Shown one piece after another: positions 13,151-25,207 of a DNA stretch of 64,000 nucleotides. The position numbers were made by a program, and so were the translations under genes. The stretch comes from Amaurobius ferox (lineage: Eukaryota; Arthropoda; Arachnida; Araneae; Amaurobiidae), in the NCBI GenBank assembly GCA_951213105.1, contig OX578145.1, forward strand, positions 13,885,923 to 13,949,922, written 5' to 3'. The notes below the pieces were generated by a model. It ran no database searches, was not told the DNA's origin, and was given only the letters and a program-made list of their open reading frames with translations. Each line of letters begins with the position of its first letter. Position 1 is the stretch's first letter.

Positions 13151-13533
13151 TGTAAAATAACTTTATAAGGATTAAACACTTCTATTCTCGATTTCTTATT
13201 TTCCAAGCAATGTCTTCCACGCAGAAAGAAGAGTCTAAATTTAAATGACAGCCGACAGCTGCGCAGATTTCGGACGGTAGAGGGAGCTGACAACCAAGTT
13301 ATAAAAAGCGATGTGCGAGATGATGGAGAGAAGGGGAGGGAGATGATAGGAGTTGGTATGTGGAGCATGGCGTGTGTGGATATAGACGATGGTAGAAAGG
13401 GTGAACCATATACATTTCGATTTATTATTTGTAAATTACGTAATTGTTGTTTATTTTATGATTCCTATAGTTTAAGAATAAACTTGTTCTTTTTATCAAA
13501 AAATTCCTGCGTGTTCATTCCGACACCTTTACA
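13151..13533 (+). mobile_element. Candidate LTR (solo or broken)
   Basis: The segment opens TGTAAAATAAC and ends TTTACA. It has a TATAAAAA box at about 13301 and an AATAAA signal at about 13478, and ATTTTAGGGGGATGAC follows directly. That order (TATA, transcribed region, poly(A) signal, G-rich primer-site-like motif) is what an LTR of a Ty3/gypsy- or BEL-type element shows. No partner LTR or coding region lies beside it. The boundaries are inferred. Confidence 0.35.
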
Positions 13534-13887
13534 ATTTTAGGGGGATGACTCTATTTTATGGTAGGGTATGGGGGAATATCTCACTCCCTGTTATAGTTAG
13601 GGAAAGAAAGGCAATTAAAAAGTTGTAGAGCTCCTCCCTCAGCGAAAGCTGCAAAATGAATCTAATTAACGATTATTAAAAAGGCAATTTTATTAATCTG
13701 CATGTAACAGTGTACACATAGAGGCATTTGAGACATATTATTACAGAAACGTCTAGAAACATACTACTACTTTTCTGATATAATTGAAATTCCACTCTTA
13801 TCATGCGGCCTGGGGCTCTATTTGGCTTCAAAATCAACTTTCATATCGTACTGTTTGTGAACGAATATTTTACTAACAGCTATTATA

Positions 13888-14830
13888 CAGGGTGTTCCAA
13901 TCTTTCCCGATCGTCCAAATAGTTGCTCAAGTCCTCTGGATGAGTCGGACGGTCTGGGTCTTAAACAGGGTGTTCCAAAAAGATTGAAACGTGCTTTAAT
14001 TCTTTACCTGTTGGAGATAAGTGGGCAATGTAAATTGCAAAAAATGTTGAAAGTGAAGTAGGAGATAAGACTACGTTAATGAAATAGTCCTCCTATTCAT
14101 TTTCAAAAAGTTACACTTTTTAAATTTGTATACGACTCCCTTAGACAAATTTGATCAAACAGAAAATGTTTATTTTTAATGCAACAAGAACATTAAAAAA
14201 AGCCTCATATCTGTATCTTTAAAACTGATAGAGCCATATTTAATTGAAAATTGAACATTGTGAATGGGGATCCTATATCAAATTAGAAATGTAAATGTGT
14301 GGCATATTACAAAAAAGGTAAAACTGGATGATAATACATAGGATACCCAACCTCGTAGAAAGTACCACTGCTTTATATGATCTCTGTGTAATGCTTTATT
14401 TAGATGCATTTGTGATAAAATATTTTGGCACATATTAACGCATTTTTGATCTAAACAATTTATATCGTCAATTTGTGTATGATCTATATTTTCATAGATG
14501 AAACAGCCTTTCACATGGTGCGGAAAAGTCTCATAAGTCAGATTTTCCCCTCTATCATAATTCAGTTGATTTTAAAAGTACAGATATGAGGTTTTTTTAT
14601 GATCTTGTTGCATTAAAAATAAAAATTTTCTGATCGACCCAATTTGTCTAAGGGGGTCGTATAAAATTTGAAAAGTGTCACTTTTTGTAAATGAATGTGA
14701 GGACGATTGATTTCATTAACGTAGTCTTATGTCCTACCTTACTTATAACATTTTTGCAATATTTACATTACCCACTTATCTCCAACAGGTAAAGAATTAA
14801 GGTTCGTTTCAATCTTTTTGGGACACCCTG
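13888..14830. mobile_element. Foldback MITE with TA target duplication (family M1)
   Basis: The left tip starts CAGGGTGTTCC at 13888 and the right tip ends ACACCCTG at 14830. Both are flanked by TA (13886-13887 and 14831-14832). Inverted arms of roughly 260 bp (13966-14230 and 14570-14830) pair along their length, leaving a ~340-bp centre. The ends match Tc1/mariner-type elements. A 5'-truncated SINE lies in the left tip and has duplicated 13 bp of it. The centre contains a 78-codon minus-strand frame with no recognisable domain. A second, 3'-truncated copy is at 55181-55810. Confidence 0.88.
13901..13965 (+). mobile_element. 5'-truncated SINE A nested in the MITE tip
   Basis: It matches the last ~60 bp of family A (CCCGATCGTCCAAA through GTCGGACGGTCTGGGTC). 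It is flanked by direct copies of CAGGGTGTTCCAA (13888-13900 and 13966-13978), which are a target-site duplication of the MITE tip. The SINE is therefore younger than the MITE. Confidence 0.85.
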
Positions 14831-14833
14831 TAT

Positions 14834-14858
14834 TTATATATATATATATATATATATT
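14834..14858. repeat. (TA)n microsatellite
   Basis: Short TA run just beyond the right end of the foldback MITE. Confidence 0.9.
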
Positions 14859-15041
14859 AATTAATTGGAGTGTGGTTCAACCCGACCTTATCATACCAGA
14901 ATCCATTTCCAATAGCGTTTTTTTTTCTTTCTTATATTTTGCAAGAGAAAACTTGAAAAATGGTTATCGTAGGTCCAAATGATTACAATTATAGCGTATA
15001 ACCCTTCACTTTTAAGGGTTTGGAAAAATCTTTCGATTGAT

Positions 15042-15075
15042 CCCCCGGAGATACTTGACAAAGTACCTCCGGGGG
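15042..15075. repeat. GC-rich hairpin
   Basis: CCCCCGGAGATACT (15042-15055) and AGTACCTCCGGGGG (15062-15075) form a 14-bp stem with one mismatch and a 6-nt loop. It is unusual in such AT-rich surroundings. No clear terminator or element end is attached to it. Confidence 0.7.
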
Positions 15076-15294
15076 AGGGGCTTATGATTCCCCCAACGGG
15101 GCTAATGGAGTAACGAAAAAAAAATTGTATCGTGGCTAATTTTCATAACAATGATTGAAACTAATAAGTCTTGTAATCATCGAGCTATAAATACATCCTT
15201 TCTTGCATGATTGTGTTAAATTTTGTCCTATGCTGCCATATTAAAAAAAATATGAAATTTCTAATACATTTCGTTTTCGCTCCAATGTACAAAA

Positions 15295-16065
15295 TTTGAT
15301 GTGGGCAACACATAACTTTCCTTATATAATGCAATGGATTTACTACTTGTACAGTTAAAAAAATGTTATTCTTATAGTAGATACTTATATTCTTTCCAAG
15401 ATATTGAATTTTCTTCAATGAGTCATCATTTTCATTGATTTAGCATCATTTTTATCAATTTGACGTTTATTTTTTGTTAATTTGGCAACAATTAAAAATG
15501 TCGCCAAATTGGCGATATTTCGCCAAATTCGTCGCCAAAATCTCGCCAAGCGTTATGGACGGAGAATAAGTTATTCTTACAGCAGATACATGACTATTGG
15601 CGTTCAAATACAAAAGTATTACTCAAAGTATCTTTTTTCATGAATGGAACGAGCTAGATCCACGAGAATGATGTCACCCAATTTATCGCATGGTCTTACA
15701 TATGAAAAGTGAACATGTTTCTCAATAGGAAATATTTATTTTTTTATTTTATATAACTTTTTGATAATTTTTTTAAAAAATGTGCAATATCTCGAGAATG
15801 GTTCATGTTAGCATTCTAAAATTTATGTTAATCGTTTTCTAATGAAAAATTACATAAAAAATGTCTATTTGCCCAACTTTATTAGCGGTTTTGATTTTTT
15901 GACGATTTTTTCAAAATTTCACTCGAAAATTTAGGGGGGGGTTCTGAACATTCGATTGTGTATAAAAACAACAGGCTTCCAGTGTTTACGGATTATGATT
16001 TTTGCACCAAATTTCGTTCGTATCGGTCCATTTGTTCGTCAGTCATCGTCTCCACAGTCTCACTG

Positions 16066-16096
<31 letters not shown>

Positions 16097-16234
16097 CAAA
16101 CAAACATCACTTCAAAAATGTTTGATTCGTGATCAGGGATACTTGAAACGTGCTCTCCCGTCGCAAACTCGAATTCGAATTTTCGACCCCGTCACAATAC
16201 TTTCCTTATACATTATGTATATAAGGAAAGTAAA
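15295..16234 (+). mobile_element. Non-autonomous hairpin-ended element, copy A (family H)
   Basis: Oriented with the TGATGTGGGCAACACAT end first. It contains an ACTTTCCTTATAT motif just inside the start, a series of CGCCAAATT/TTGGCGA motifs, a (CA)n tract at 16064-16100, and ends in a 12-bp-stem hairpin (ACTTTCCTTATA, 9-nt loop, TATAAGGAAAGT; 16199-16231). Copies B and C are very similar over the whole ~930 bp. The first T(C/T), the motif shared between the start and the end hairpin, and the microsatellite near the 3' end resemble Helentron-associated elements (DINE/HINE type). That class assignment is inference. No long coding frame is present. Confidence 0.75.
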
Positions 16235-16849
16235 GAATTCTATGTAGTTCTTGATTTTATTTATAACATAGCCTGATATACAGTTTCTTGAAAATCCATT
16301 AATATTTGTAGCCACTATCGTGTACACAAGTCGTCAACCACATACAGACAGATGGATATCTCTAAAAATAATCAAAATTTGTTCCCGAGATCTTAAAGCA
16401 TATATTGGCATCAAAATCTTGAATTGTTAAACTTTCGTGAAAACCATGCTTTCCCGTTTACATACTTTGAGGAAGTAAAAATATATTATATAAAAATGTT
16501 CATCATAATAAGTATATTATAAAACAATGAGAAAATACTTCTATTACATGTTTAGTAATTTTTTGCACTGTTCCTAAAATAATTGAATTAATATTGTTTT
16601 AATTTGATTTTTACATATCAAGTACATAATGTAAATAAATTAAATGTGAAAGGTATAATATAATCATTAAACAGCATTTTTTTAATGAATATAAACCTGG
16701 AGTATTGTTCAATAATGGATTTTATTTTCTTAGAAGGGCAAAGAAATGAAAATACCGAGATTTACTATAAAACATTTCACAAAGAAAACACATTTCATCA
16801 TAACTCCGAACAAACCAGATATAAGTATATATTAAAATAAATTGATTGA

Positions 16850-17130
16850 GCCGCTATTGAGAAACCTGTGTGGACAAATAGTTTCAAAACTATCTACAAA
16901 CATTCTTTCGAAGAAGATCATTGGAAGTCCACCGAGATTTCATGTATTTCTGTATATGAATGTTTCGAGTTGCTGTACGTGAAAGCTAAGCTTTTCTCCT
17001 CTTTAATATCCGGTGAGCATTTCCGTGAGAAAGTCAGCTAAATGTACTTCCTCTAAAAACTTTCATTTATAAAAAAAGCTTTCTTCTATACATGCATTAT
17101 GTATCTTCGTCGTGTTTATTTCTGAGTCTC
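16850..17130 (+). repeat. Dispersed repeat, partner at 24165-24400
   Basis: The blocks AGTTTCAAAACTA, GAGATTT...TATTTCTGTATAT, AATATCCGGTGA and GAGAAAGTCAG recur in order at 24165-24400 in the same orientation, with clear divergence. Identity of the element is unknown. Confidence 0.65.
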
Positions 17131-17499
17131 TTTGGATTTAGATAAAAATCTTATAGAAGGCATCACATGAATTTTTCCACATATATCCAGCCCAAGTGTT
17201 GCTTTTGATAGCCCATAGAAATATATTTGCTTTTATCTATAAAATTGAACTTTAGATGAATATATGTTTAAAATTGAACACAATTTGTAAAATATAAGTA
17301 GCATGATTAAATCCGTTTTTACCAGCATATTTTTGGCTCATTTCATAGATCATATAAATCTTGACTAGTCAGAAGAACGAGCAAGGCTCCATAAAAAGAA
17401 GGCGGGGGTGACTGACAAACTTGATGAGTATAACAAATTTTATAATTCGCCATGCTATTGCCATAGGATTGTAATACAAAGTCAACATCACAAAAATTA

Positions 17500-17920
17500 A
17501 TAATGTGAGACGAAGCAGAGACATATTAAGAATCAACATCGAAACAAAGCTGGATTATCAGTTTTATTTTATTTGCGGTATATTAAAAAATGTGAATCAA
17601 AATTTTATTCTTTTGTGTATTTTTTATTCTTTATATTCGAGTTTCATTGGCGTTATATTCGGCGGTTCCGGTTACGATTTGCTGTGACGTTCGACGTCGT
17701 TGTTCTGTAAAGAGCTGGTCACGTTCTCCATTGGTTTCATCGGCTAGTGGTTGAGTTGCACGTTGTCACGAATCTTCAAATTGCTGAACATTGCGTATCA
17801 TATAGAAGTCGGATATAGTGTTCATCCCCCTTGCTTTAACTGCTCGGATTGGTCTTGTAGACGTTGTAAGCTTATCTTCATCCAAAGAGAAGCCTTCCAG
17901 ATGCGAATCTGATCTATTTA
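17500..17920 (-). other. Unrecognised coding-like segment
   Basis: On the minus strand a frame reads through SLDEDKLTTSTRPIRA and MNTISDFYMIRN to a stop at about 17766. After the stop, a charged stretch (DETNGERDQLFTEQRRRTSQ) continues towards 17650. The composition looks more protein-like than the surrounding frames and recalls the Arg/Gln/Glu-rich leader regions of some large transposon proteins, but I cannot assign a family. It abuts copy B of family H. Chance coding is possible. Confidence 0.3.
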
Positions 17921-17922
17921 TT

Positions 17923-18051
17923 ACTTTCCTTATATACATAATGTATAAGGAAAGTATTGTGACGGGGTCGAAAATTCGAATTCGAGTTTTCGACGGGAGA
18001 GCACGTTTCAAGCATCCCTGATCACGAATCAAATATTTTTGAGGTGATGTC

Positions 18052-18093
<42 letters not shown>

Positions 18094-18838
18094 AGTGAGT
18101 CTGTGGAGACGACATCTCACGAACGAATGGAGCGATTCGAATGAAATTTGGTACAAAAATCACAATCCGTGAATACTAGAAGCCTATTATTTTAAATGTA
18201 ATCGATTGTTCAGAACCCCCCTAAATTTTCGAGTGAAATTTTGAAAAAATCATTAAAAAATCAAAACCTTTATTAAGTTACGCAAATAGAGATCTCTTAT
18301 GTAATTTTTCCCTAGAAAACGATTGACATAAACTTTAGAAAACTAGCATGAACCGTTCTCGAGATATTGCAAATTTTTCAAATGTATTTATCAAAAAATC
18401 CCATAAATTAAAAAAAATATTAACTGTTGAGAAACATGTTCACTTTCCATATGTAATATCATGCGATAAATTGGGTGACATCATTCTCGTGGATCTAGCT
18501 CGTTCCATTCATGAGAAAAGATACTTAGTGATACTTTTGTATTTGAACGCCAATAGTCATTTATCTGCTATAAGAATAACTTATTTCTAAATCCATAACG
18601 CTTGGTGGGATTTTGGCGGAATGGTGTCAACTTGGCGACTTTTTTAAATGTTGCTAAATTAACGAAAATCTCGTCAAATGGATAAAAATCACGCTAAATC
18701 AATGAAAATGACAACTAATTGTCGAAAATTAAATATCTTGGATAGAATATAAGTATCTACTATACGAAAAATCTATTTTTTTTAAAGTAGTAAATTCACT
18801 GCATAATATAAGGAAAGTCATGTGTTGCCCACATCAGA
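17923..18838 (-). mobile_element. Family H element, copy B
   Basis: Same element as copy A in reverse. The hairpin is at 17923-17955, a (TG)n tract at about 18052-18092, and the GTTGCCCACATCAGA end at 18824-18838. Internal blocks such as CGAAAATTCGAATTCGAG and GTTCATGCTAG-like sequence align with copies A and C. It is non-coding. Confidence 0.8.
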
Positions 18839-19005
18839 TTTTTTATAATGATGTCATGTTTTCCTTATTAAAGTTGAAATTCCGAGGTTTGCCTAGTGCG
18901 TTCGTTCACAATGCATCTTTAGACCCAAATTTTAAGATAACAGTTTACAATTATTTATAAGAATACGTTGCTTTAATTCAAAACATAAACATTGCACAGT
19001 TCGAC

Positions 19006-19205
19006 ATCATCAAGAGTTCGTCATCTTCAAGGGTTCAGTATCCTAAAGAGTTCGGTATCATAAAAAGTTCGGTATCCTAAAGAATTCGGTATCATAAAGA
19101 GTTCGGCATCATTATGAGTTTGTCATCATGAATAGTTTGGCATCATGAATAGTTTGACATCATCGAGAGTTTGGCATCATGAATAGTTTGGCATCATCAA
19201 GGAAT
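19006..19205. repeat. Minisatellite, 19-20-bp unit
   Basis: About ten units of the type TTCGGTATCATAAAGAG in the left half, grading into TTTGGCATCATGAATAG in the right half. Confidence 0.92.
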
Positions 19206-20802
19206 CTATACACGTGTTCTTTCCAACTGACAAAATATAAATATCACATGCGCTAGCAACTGATTTGTTAAGCAGATTGAGTTGCATTACAACTGCTGTA
19301 TAGTATGTATCTGATAATTTTTAATTGTTGATCTCAATCCACTTGGATCACACTTAAATGAAGAGAAGCTATATGCCTGTATCTTTTTTAACTATCTTAC
19401 AACAACGATTAAATTTCTAAATAGCACTGACTATTACCATTAAATGAGGGTATAAATGGTTAGAAAGAGGTACAGATAATGTTTCTCAAAGTTAAGGCCT
19501 AGCTAAATCACTTTCTCGTTCATAAATGTAGATACACCTCATTTCATCAAAATCCATATACCCGTTTTCAAGATATAATATGCACATTTTCAAGAATACA
19601 GCGCCTTATATTGCAGGATATATTAAAGTGCATTACATTTATATATAAAATACATTAATATCCAAAACGTGTTCAGGAGATCTTAAAACATATACTGACA
19701 TGAAAATTTCGAAATCGAAAATTTTCGTGGAAACGATATATACTATATGCTATATACTATATACTATATATTATATATACTCTATATACTATATTCCATA
19801 GTATGAGAAAGTGAAAATTATCCTTTGGTCTCATTCAATATTTCAAATATATCTTTTGTAAATAAGGTTAAAATATTTTCGCTAGCGTTTTGAAAATAAC
19901 ACTAATCGCAATGACGGTGGGATGTGAAGTTGGTTATTATGGCTGATATACACTGAAGGCAATCGAGTCACTCCAGTAATAATCGAAAGTGACCTGATGG
20001 AAGTGAGGGAAGGTGTGTGTATGTATGGGGGGGTAGCGACTTGTATTTTATAAATATAAACACATCCCTTCTATGCTTCCTACCTTTTTATTCAATTAAA
20101 GAAAAAATACTTGTCGAAAATTTAAAACATTGGGGTATAAAATTATGTTAACTAAGTTACATTTCAAGTTTTATTTTTTTCGATGCGAATAATGTCTATT
20201 TTCGGCATGTCCAGCTGAAATCGGAGTTACGAAAAACGTACACACTTTGGACGCTTATATCTCCAAATCTAATAGATAAAAATATAAACAGTTTACATTT
20301 GTTTTGTAAGAAATAGGGTACTATATATTACTATACAAAAATAGTTTAATTTTTTTTTAATATTTTGATCATATTTTTTAGCAGCGCAGAGGGTTTATCT
20401 GAGTATGGTTTCTCTTCACGTTGCTTACTTTCATTCACAATTTTTTCTATGAAATATAGGTATAAACAATGAAATATAATGTAGGAGATTTTAATAAATC
20501 CAGTTTTGAGATCAATAACTAGCTCTAACAGAGCACTTATACAATAAATAAATAAAATAAATAATAAAACTATTCTACCAGATTTTTGTGTGTATCCTGT
20601 ATTTTATTTATGTTTTCAATGCAGCAGTTTTTGAGCGATTTATTAGAAAGCTCGTATAGTTTTTGAGTTATCGTCTTGTCAAATAAGCATTTCCCATTTA
20701 TAATGCTTATATCTCCAAAATTAAAAATGCTAGCTAGAAATAGTAAAGAGGGTAATCTGTAGCCCTTTAGAATTTCTAAAAAGATATATAATTGGCTTTT
20801 AA
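19206..20802. other. AT-rich DNA, no gene seen
   Basis: Holds a TATATAC-type simple repeat at about 19735-19795. Otherwise no element or gene was recognised. Confidence 0.45.
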
Positions 20803-21105
20803 AACGGGCTTTTTGACTTTTGAATCAGGTTTTTTGAATCGGGTTTTTTGACTTTTGAATCTGAATCAGCGTCTATGGCTTTTGAATCGGGTTATATGCC
20901 TTTTGAATCGGGCTCTATGACTTTTGAATGGGGTCCTTTGACTTTTCAATCTGAATCGGGTTCTATGGCTTTTGAATCAGGGTTTTTTTAACTTTTGAAT
21001 CGGGTTCTTTGATTTTTGAATCGGGTTCTATGAATCGGTTTCTATGGCTTTTGAAGCAGGTTCTTTGACCTTTGAATCGAGTTCTTTAGCTTTTGAATCG
21101 ATTTC
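20803..21105. repeat. Minisatellite, about 22-bp unit
   Basis: Some 13-14 units of TTTTGAATCGGGTTCTATGA, with insertions of a shorter AATCTGAATCGG variant. The unit length is not a multiple of three, so the array is not a protein repeat. Confidence 0.92.
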
Positions 21106-22605
21106 TGAAATACAGTAGTTAACTTATAAAGTCTAGTACGCGTTCTTAAAACTTTTATAGTACGTTTGTAAAACTGAAACAGATAAAGTTGTTTCCCTAA
21201 TGTATTTTACATTATGTATCATATGCCAATATTATCTTTTGTAAACTAAAATGAATCTGAAAACAACGAATATACTTAATGCTCTTCAAATAATCGCTCA
21301 AAAACTGCTTTAATAACACTTATTGTGTTATTGAATTTTAGTGCTGTTTTATTTTATAAGACGTTATTCAAACAAAGACAATTGGAACGGAACCACAGCC
21401 AATTTTTTTTTCTGAAAAAGTGTTTAAAGTATGACTAACTTTCTATAATAAAATATGCGTTTATATTTCTAGTAAATAATCTATCCGTATAATTTAAGTT
21501 ATGAAGATCAATTCAATGGCTTATTTCATTCTCGTTCATGTGTTATGCTTTGGTGCATGTTGTGATACTAATGTGGAATGAAGTAGGAAGTATAAAAAGG
21601 TGTAGATCACCAAATAATTTAAATTATTTCAAATGTATCTCTAATATATATATTGAGTATAGAAATGACTGATCTATGTAATCATATGGGAGGAAAACTA
21701 TTGTAGAATTCCGTTGATGCAATAACTCAATTGCGGCGGAAAATGGGAGAAATGTTTACGTGGCGTTTACTGAGAAGAAACGATCAGAATTATGTCGATA
21801 TGCATTTATTATGCGACGAAAACTGCGAAGTACAAGGGGGGGGGGCTTATTCGGAATTTTCACTGGAAAGAAACAAAGCTAATTTTCATTAATGCATTTA
21901 TTTTATTGTACGGCGATTTTTTAAAATATTTTTAACACTTTACAAAACAGTTGTAAAGTGTTTATGACTTTGGTCATTCTGTCTGTCTGTCTGTTCACAC
22001 GATAACTGCCGTAAAAATGACTTTATCAAAATGAAATTTCATTATGTTGTTGAGACGGTCTGTGGAACATATGGGAATGTAAATGAATAATTTATCCCAA
22101 TTAGTTTGAGAATGAACCCGGATTGAAAAAATAAAATACATTGAACCCTATGGGATCTAATTTTTGAAACCCTTTTAAGCGAATTTAAAACTCACAAATT
22201 GCTTCGAACTTTTTAGGAAATATTCAAACTATCCTATAAAATACATAAAAAAAAATTAAGCAGCATATCTCCTGTAGTTTTTTAAATAAAAATTAAAATA
22301 ATAATTACAACCAGTTAATATGAAGAGATCACATGACCCACAACAAAATAAAATATGGCGTCCATCTTTTTTCCCAGAATAAAAATTGTGATTTTTAAAG
22401 TTCTTATAAATTTAGATTTAGTGTTGCATCCGTCCTAAAACCGTTTTATTTTTTATTTTTTTTGTGAATCTATTTCTGAGCTAACTCAATTACAATATTT
22501 TTGAGTTTAAATGATCATCAGACTTTTATTATTTCTACAACGAAGCCTAATTTTAACGTATGCTGAATATAAAGAAAAAAATGTGAGAAGTGTGAAAAGT
22601 GTGAA
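21106..22605. other. AT-rich DNA, no gene seen
   Basis: A (GTCT)n run lies near 21980-21995. The 16-bp block at 21708 (GTAGAATTCCGTTGAT) is nearly the reverse complement of 23282-23298. This might mark ends of a decayed element, but the match is too short to decide. Confidence 0.4.
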
Positions 22606-23060
22606 TACAAAGATGAGTTGTATAAGAAGTGCAGATTTTTTTAACACATAATTATTTAGCTCTGGATTCTGGAATGTAGGTGATATGAATGAAGTAGTCA
22701 TTGATTTTACATAGTGAAGCAGGCAATTTTGCCTTTTTCGATGAGGTTGTTTTAAGCATGGAGTTAGAAAGTACTTTTACCTCCATGGTTTTAAATTTAC
22801 AAGTAATATAAATTATTGTAGTACTGTGATAATTTATGAGATTGTAGACAAGTGATTGTAAGATGAGTTGTATAAGAATTGCTGAAATTTTTTCACACAA
22901 AATTATTTAACTCTGGAGTCCGGAATAAAAGTGTATGAATGAGCCAGATGAATTATATTTCGATGACGTCGTTTGAATAGAGTCCATTTTTTTCCATAAA
23001 GCGATGAAGTTTTAAGTTTGCAAGTAAAATAAATTATTGTAGTTTTGTGATAATTAAAAA
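22606..23060. repeat. 250-bp tandem duplication
   Basis: GATGAGTTGTATAAGAAGTG begins near 22612 and GATGAGTTGTATAAGAATTG near 22862. The following sequences (ATTATTTAGCTCTGGA, AAGTAATATAAATTATTGTAG) align, with many differences. Confidence 0.8.
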
Positions 23061-23384
23061 AAATACCACCGCTAAATGTATCGCACTTTAGAGATGCGAT
23101 ACGTTCAACGGATTGCATTTCAGTTGGAAAGTGTTACATAATGAATGCTTTATGCATGATTGATCTTTTTTGTTTTAGTTTTTCCGATGTTTAGGATAGG
23201 GGGGGGGGGGTTACGAACTTTATTACATTTCAAAATGCGACAAAAAAAGGGGGTGGTTTCCCGGGGAGGACAGATCGACGGAATTCTACGGTATATTTAA
23301 ATACAAGAAGCCTGCAGAGGACGCTTATTTCCATAATATGTTATTTATTTGCATGTCAAGTTACAGATGTACTTTCCTATATTT

Positions 23385-23610
23385 AAAATTTATAAAATGC
23401 GAAGTAACGACCATTTAAAATTAATAGCCTTCACCAGCGTTATCTCAATTATGTAAATTGTTAATTTGCTGGAGCTCTCGAGAAAGCGTTCACCCCCCTG
23501 AACTTGTAATTATAATGTCAGGGCGTCTCATCTAGATGTCGTCCCCTCCTCCCTTCTTACGCCGGGGGCTCTGCAGTCAGTCAATCATTCGGAATGACAG
23601 AAGTACGTAA
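23385..23610 (+). repeat. Dispersed repeat, partner at 29275-29480
   Basis: TGTAAATTGTTAATTTG, GCGTCTCATCTAGATGTCGTC and CTTCTTACGCCGGGGGC match ATATAAATTGTTAGTTTG, GTGTCTCATCAAGATGTCATC and CTCTTATGCCGGAGGCC in the same order and orientation. Family unknown. Confidence 0.7.
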
Positions 23611-24164
23611 TTTGTTGACGACAGCTCTGCTCTTAGTCATATAAGTTCTTAAATAAAAGTAAGCATGATTGTAATATTTGATATTTAGGTTCTTCAAAGC
23701 TGATAAATATGACTTGTAATAATCTCATTCCACAGTCGTGATACGAAGATGAATTTTCGTCTGGCTAGTGATGTTATACCCATTAAGTTACTAGTCCAAT
23801 AATACTTTCTTTTATAGTTGAAGTGGACCTTTTATTATCCCTAATTAAATATTTTTCGTGGGATGTATGTACGTCTGTTATTTTTTTGAATGGGGTAGGG
23901 GGTTGTAAATAAGTTTTTCAATTGTTTTGTATTTTTAATATACTTTTCACATCTCCATATTTTTTACTTTTAAAATATCGCGAGTGTTTTGGCATAGACT
24001 TGGCGTTTTAATTCGCGGGATATATGTATATGTTCTGACGGGTTTTAATGGATTAGAAGATGTATGATTAAGTTTCTGAAAATTTTTCTATGCATTTTAT
24101 AAAGGAAACTCCGAAAAACTCATATAAATATTATTTAAATATTATATATCAAGATGCATTGTTT

Positions 24165-24400
24165 GCGCCAATATTGGAAATGCTTCGGCAAAGAGTTTTA
24201 AAACTACACACGGAGGCATTTTATCGAAGATCCCCTGAGATTTTTAGATATTTCTGTATATAAGCTCAGAAAGGAAAACTTTTTCTCTATAATATTCGGT
24301 GAATCATCCCATGAGAAAGTTAGAGAAATGAACTTCCTGTCTAAATTTTTTTTCATAAATATCTTTCCTCTAAATATGTGTCGTGTATTTTCTCCTTTTT
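24165..24400 (+). repeat. Dispersed repeat, partner at 16850-17130
   Basis: Diverged second copy of the repeat described at 16850, in the same orientation. Not coding. Confidence 0.65.
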
Positions 24401-25199
24401 TTCTCAGCAGCGTATGATTTGAATTTTATAAAAATGATTGCGTTGAAAAAAATGTTTCGATAATGAAAATACATTGCAAAAACTTTTCTTGAGATTTCCC
24501 TATTGACACAAAACAAATCGGAAGCGTTAGACATCATTTTTCAGGGAACACATTGATTTCTGAATCAAAAATCTCTTAAGAGGAAATTTTTTATAGTCAC
24601 AAACACAGGCTTTCTTCTTTTACTCTTCTTTGCTTCTCATCAAACTACAAAGTTCATCATTGGCTAAATGATTCTCGTTTTGATCTTCAACTCAATATTC
24701 ATCTGTTAGTTTTAGAAATACAGAAGCACCCAAACTGTTTATATTTTTCGTAACGTCCCGATTTCAACCGGATACTCAGACCGTAGACGTTATTCACATC
24801 CAAACATACGCTGCCCAAATTCTGTGTCTCATTTATTTGCTCGTTCTACGATCTGACCCAGCGTTCTCTGCACAATAGTATGAAATGGTAATGGCTTTTG
24901 ACTGGAATTTAATGTTTAAAACAGATTCTGAAGCATCGCGGTTTTTAAAATACGTACGGTTTGTTACATACGGCTTGTTACATGCGGTTTGTTATAATAC
25001 ATATAGATCGCTACATTTATCCAGAAATGAATAACTTCTCTTAAGTAAATAATTTTATAGTTGTTTTGTCATAAATAGGGTACTATTTAGGAATACATGA
25101 AAATAATTTCAATGTTTTAATATTTTGAACCATGAAAATAATTTTTTTAGAGTGAGTTTTCGCTTCAATTAGTTTAATTTCACTTGAAATATCTTCTAA

Positions 25200-25207
25200 A
25201 CTATAAG
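25200..25207. repeat. Left 8-bp target-site duplication of the hAT element
   Basis: ACTATAAG, identical to 28731-28738. Eight base pairs is the standard hAT duplication. Confidence 0.93.

Noticed and set aside
21708..23298. 1.6-kb element bounded by GTAGAATTCCGTTGAT-like inverted ends
   Set aside because: Only about 16 bp match, with no target duplication and no coding remnant between. Chance cannot be excluded.
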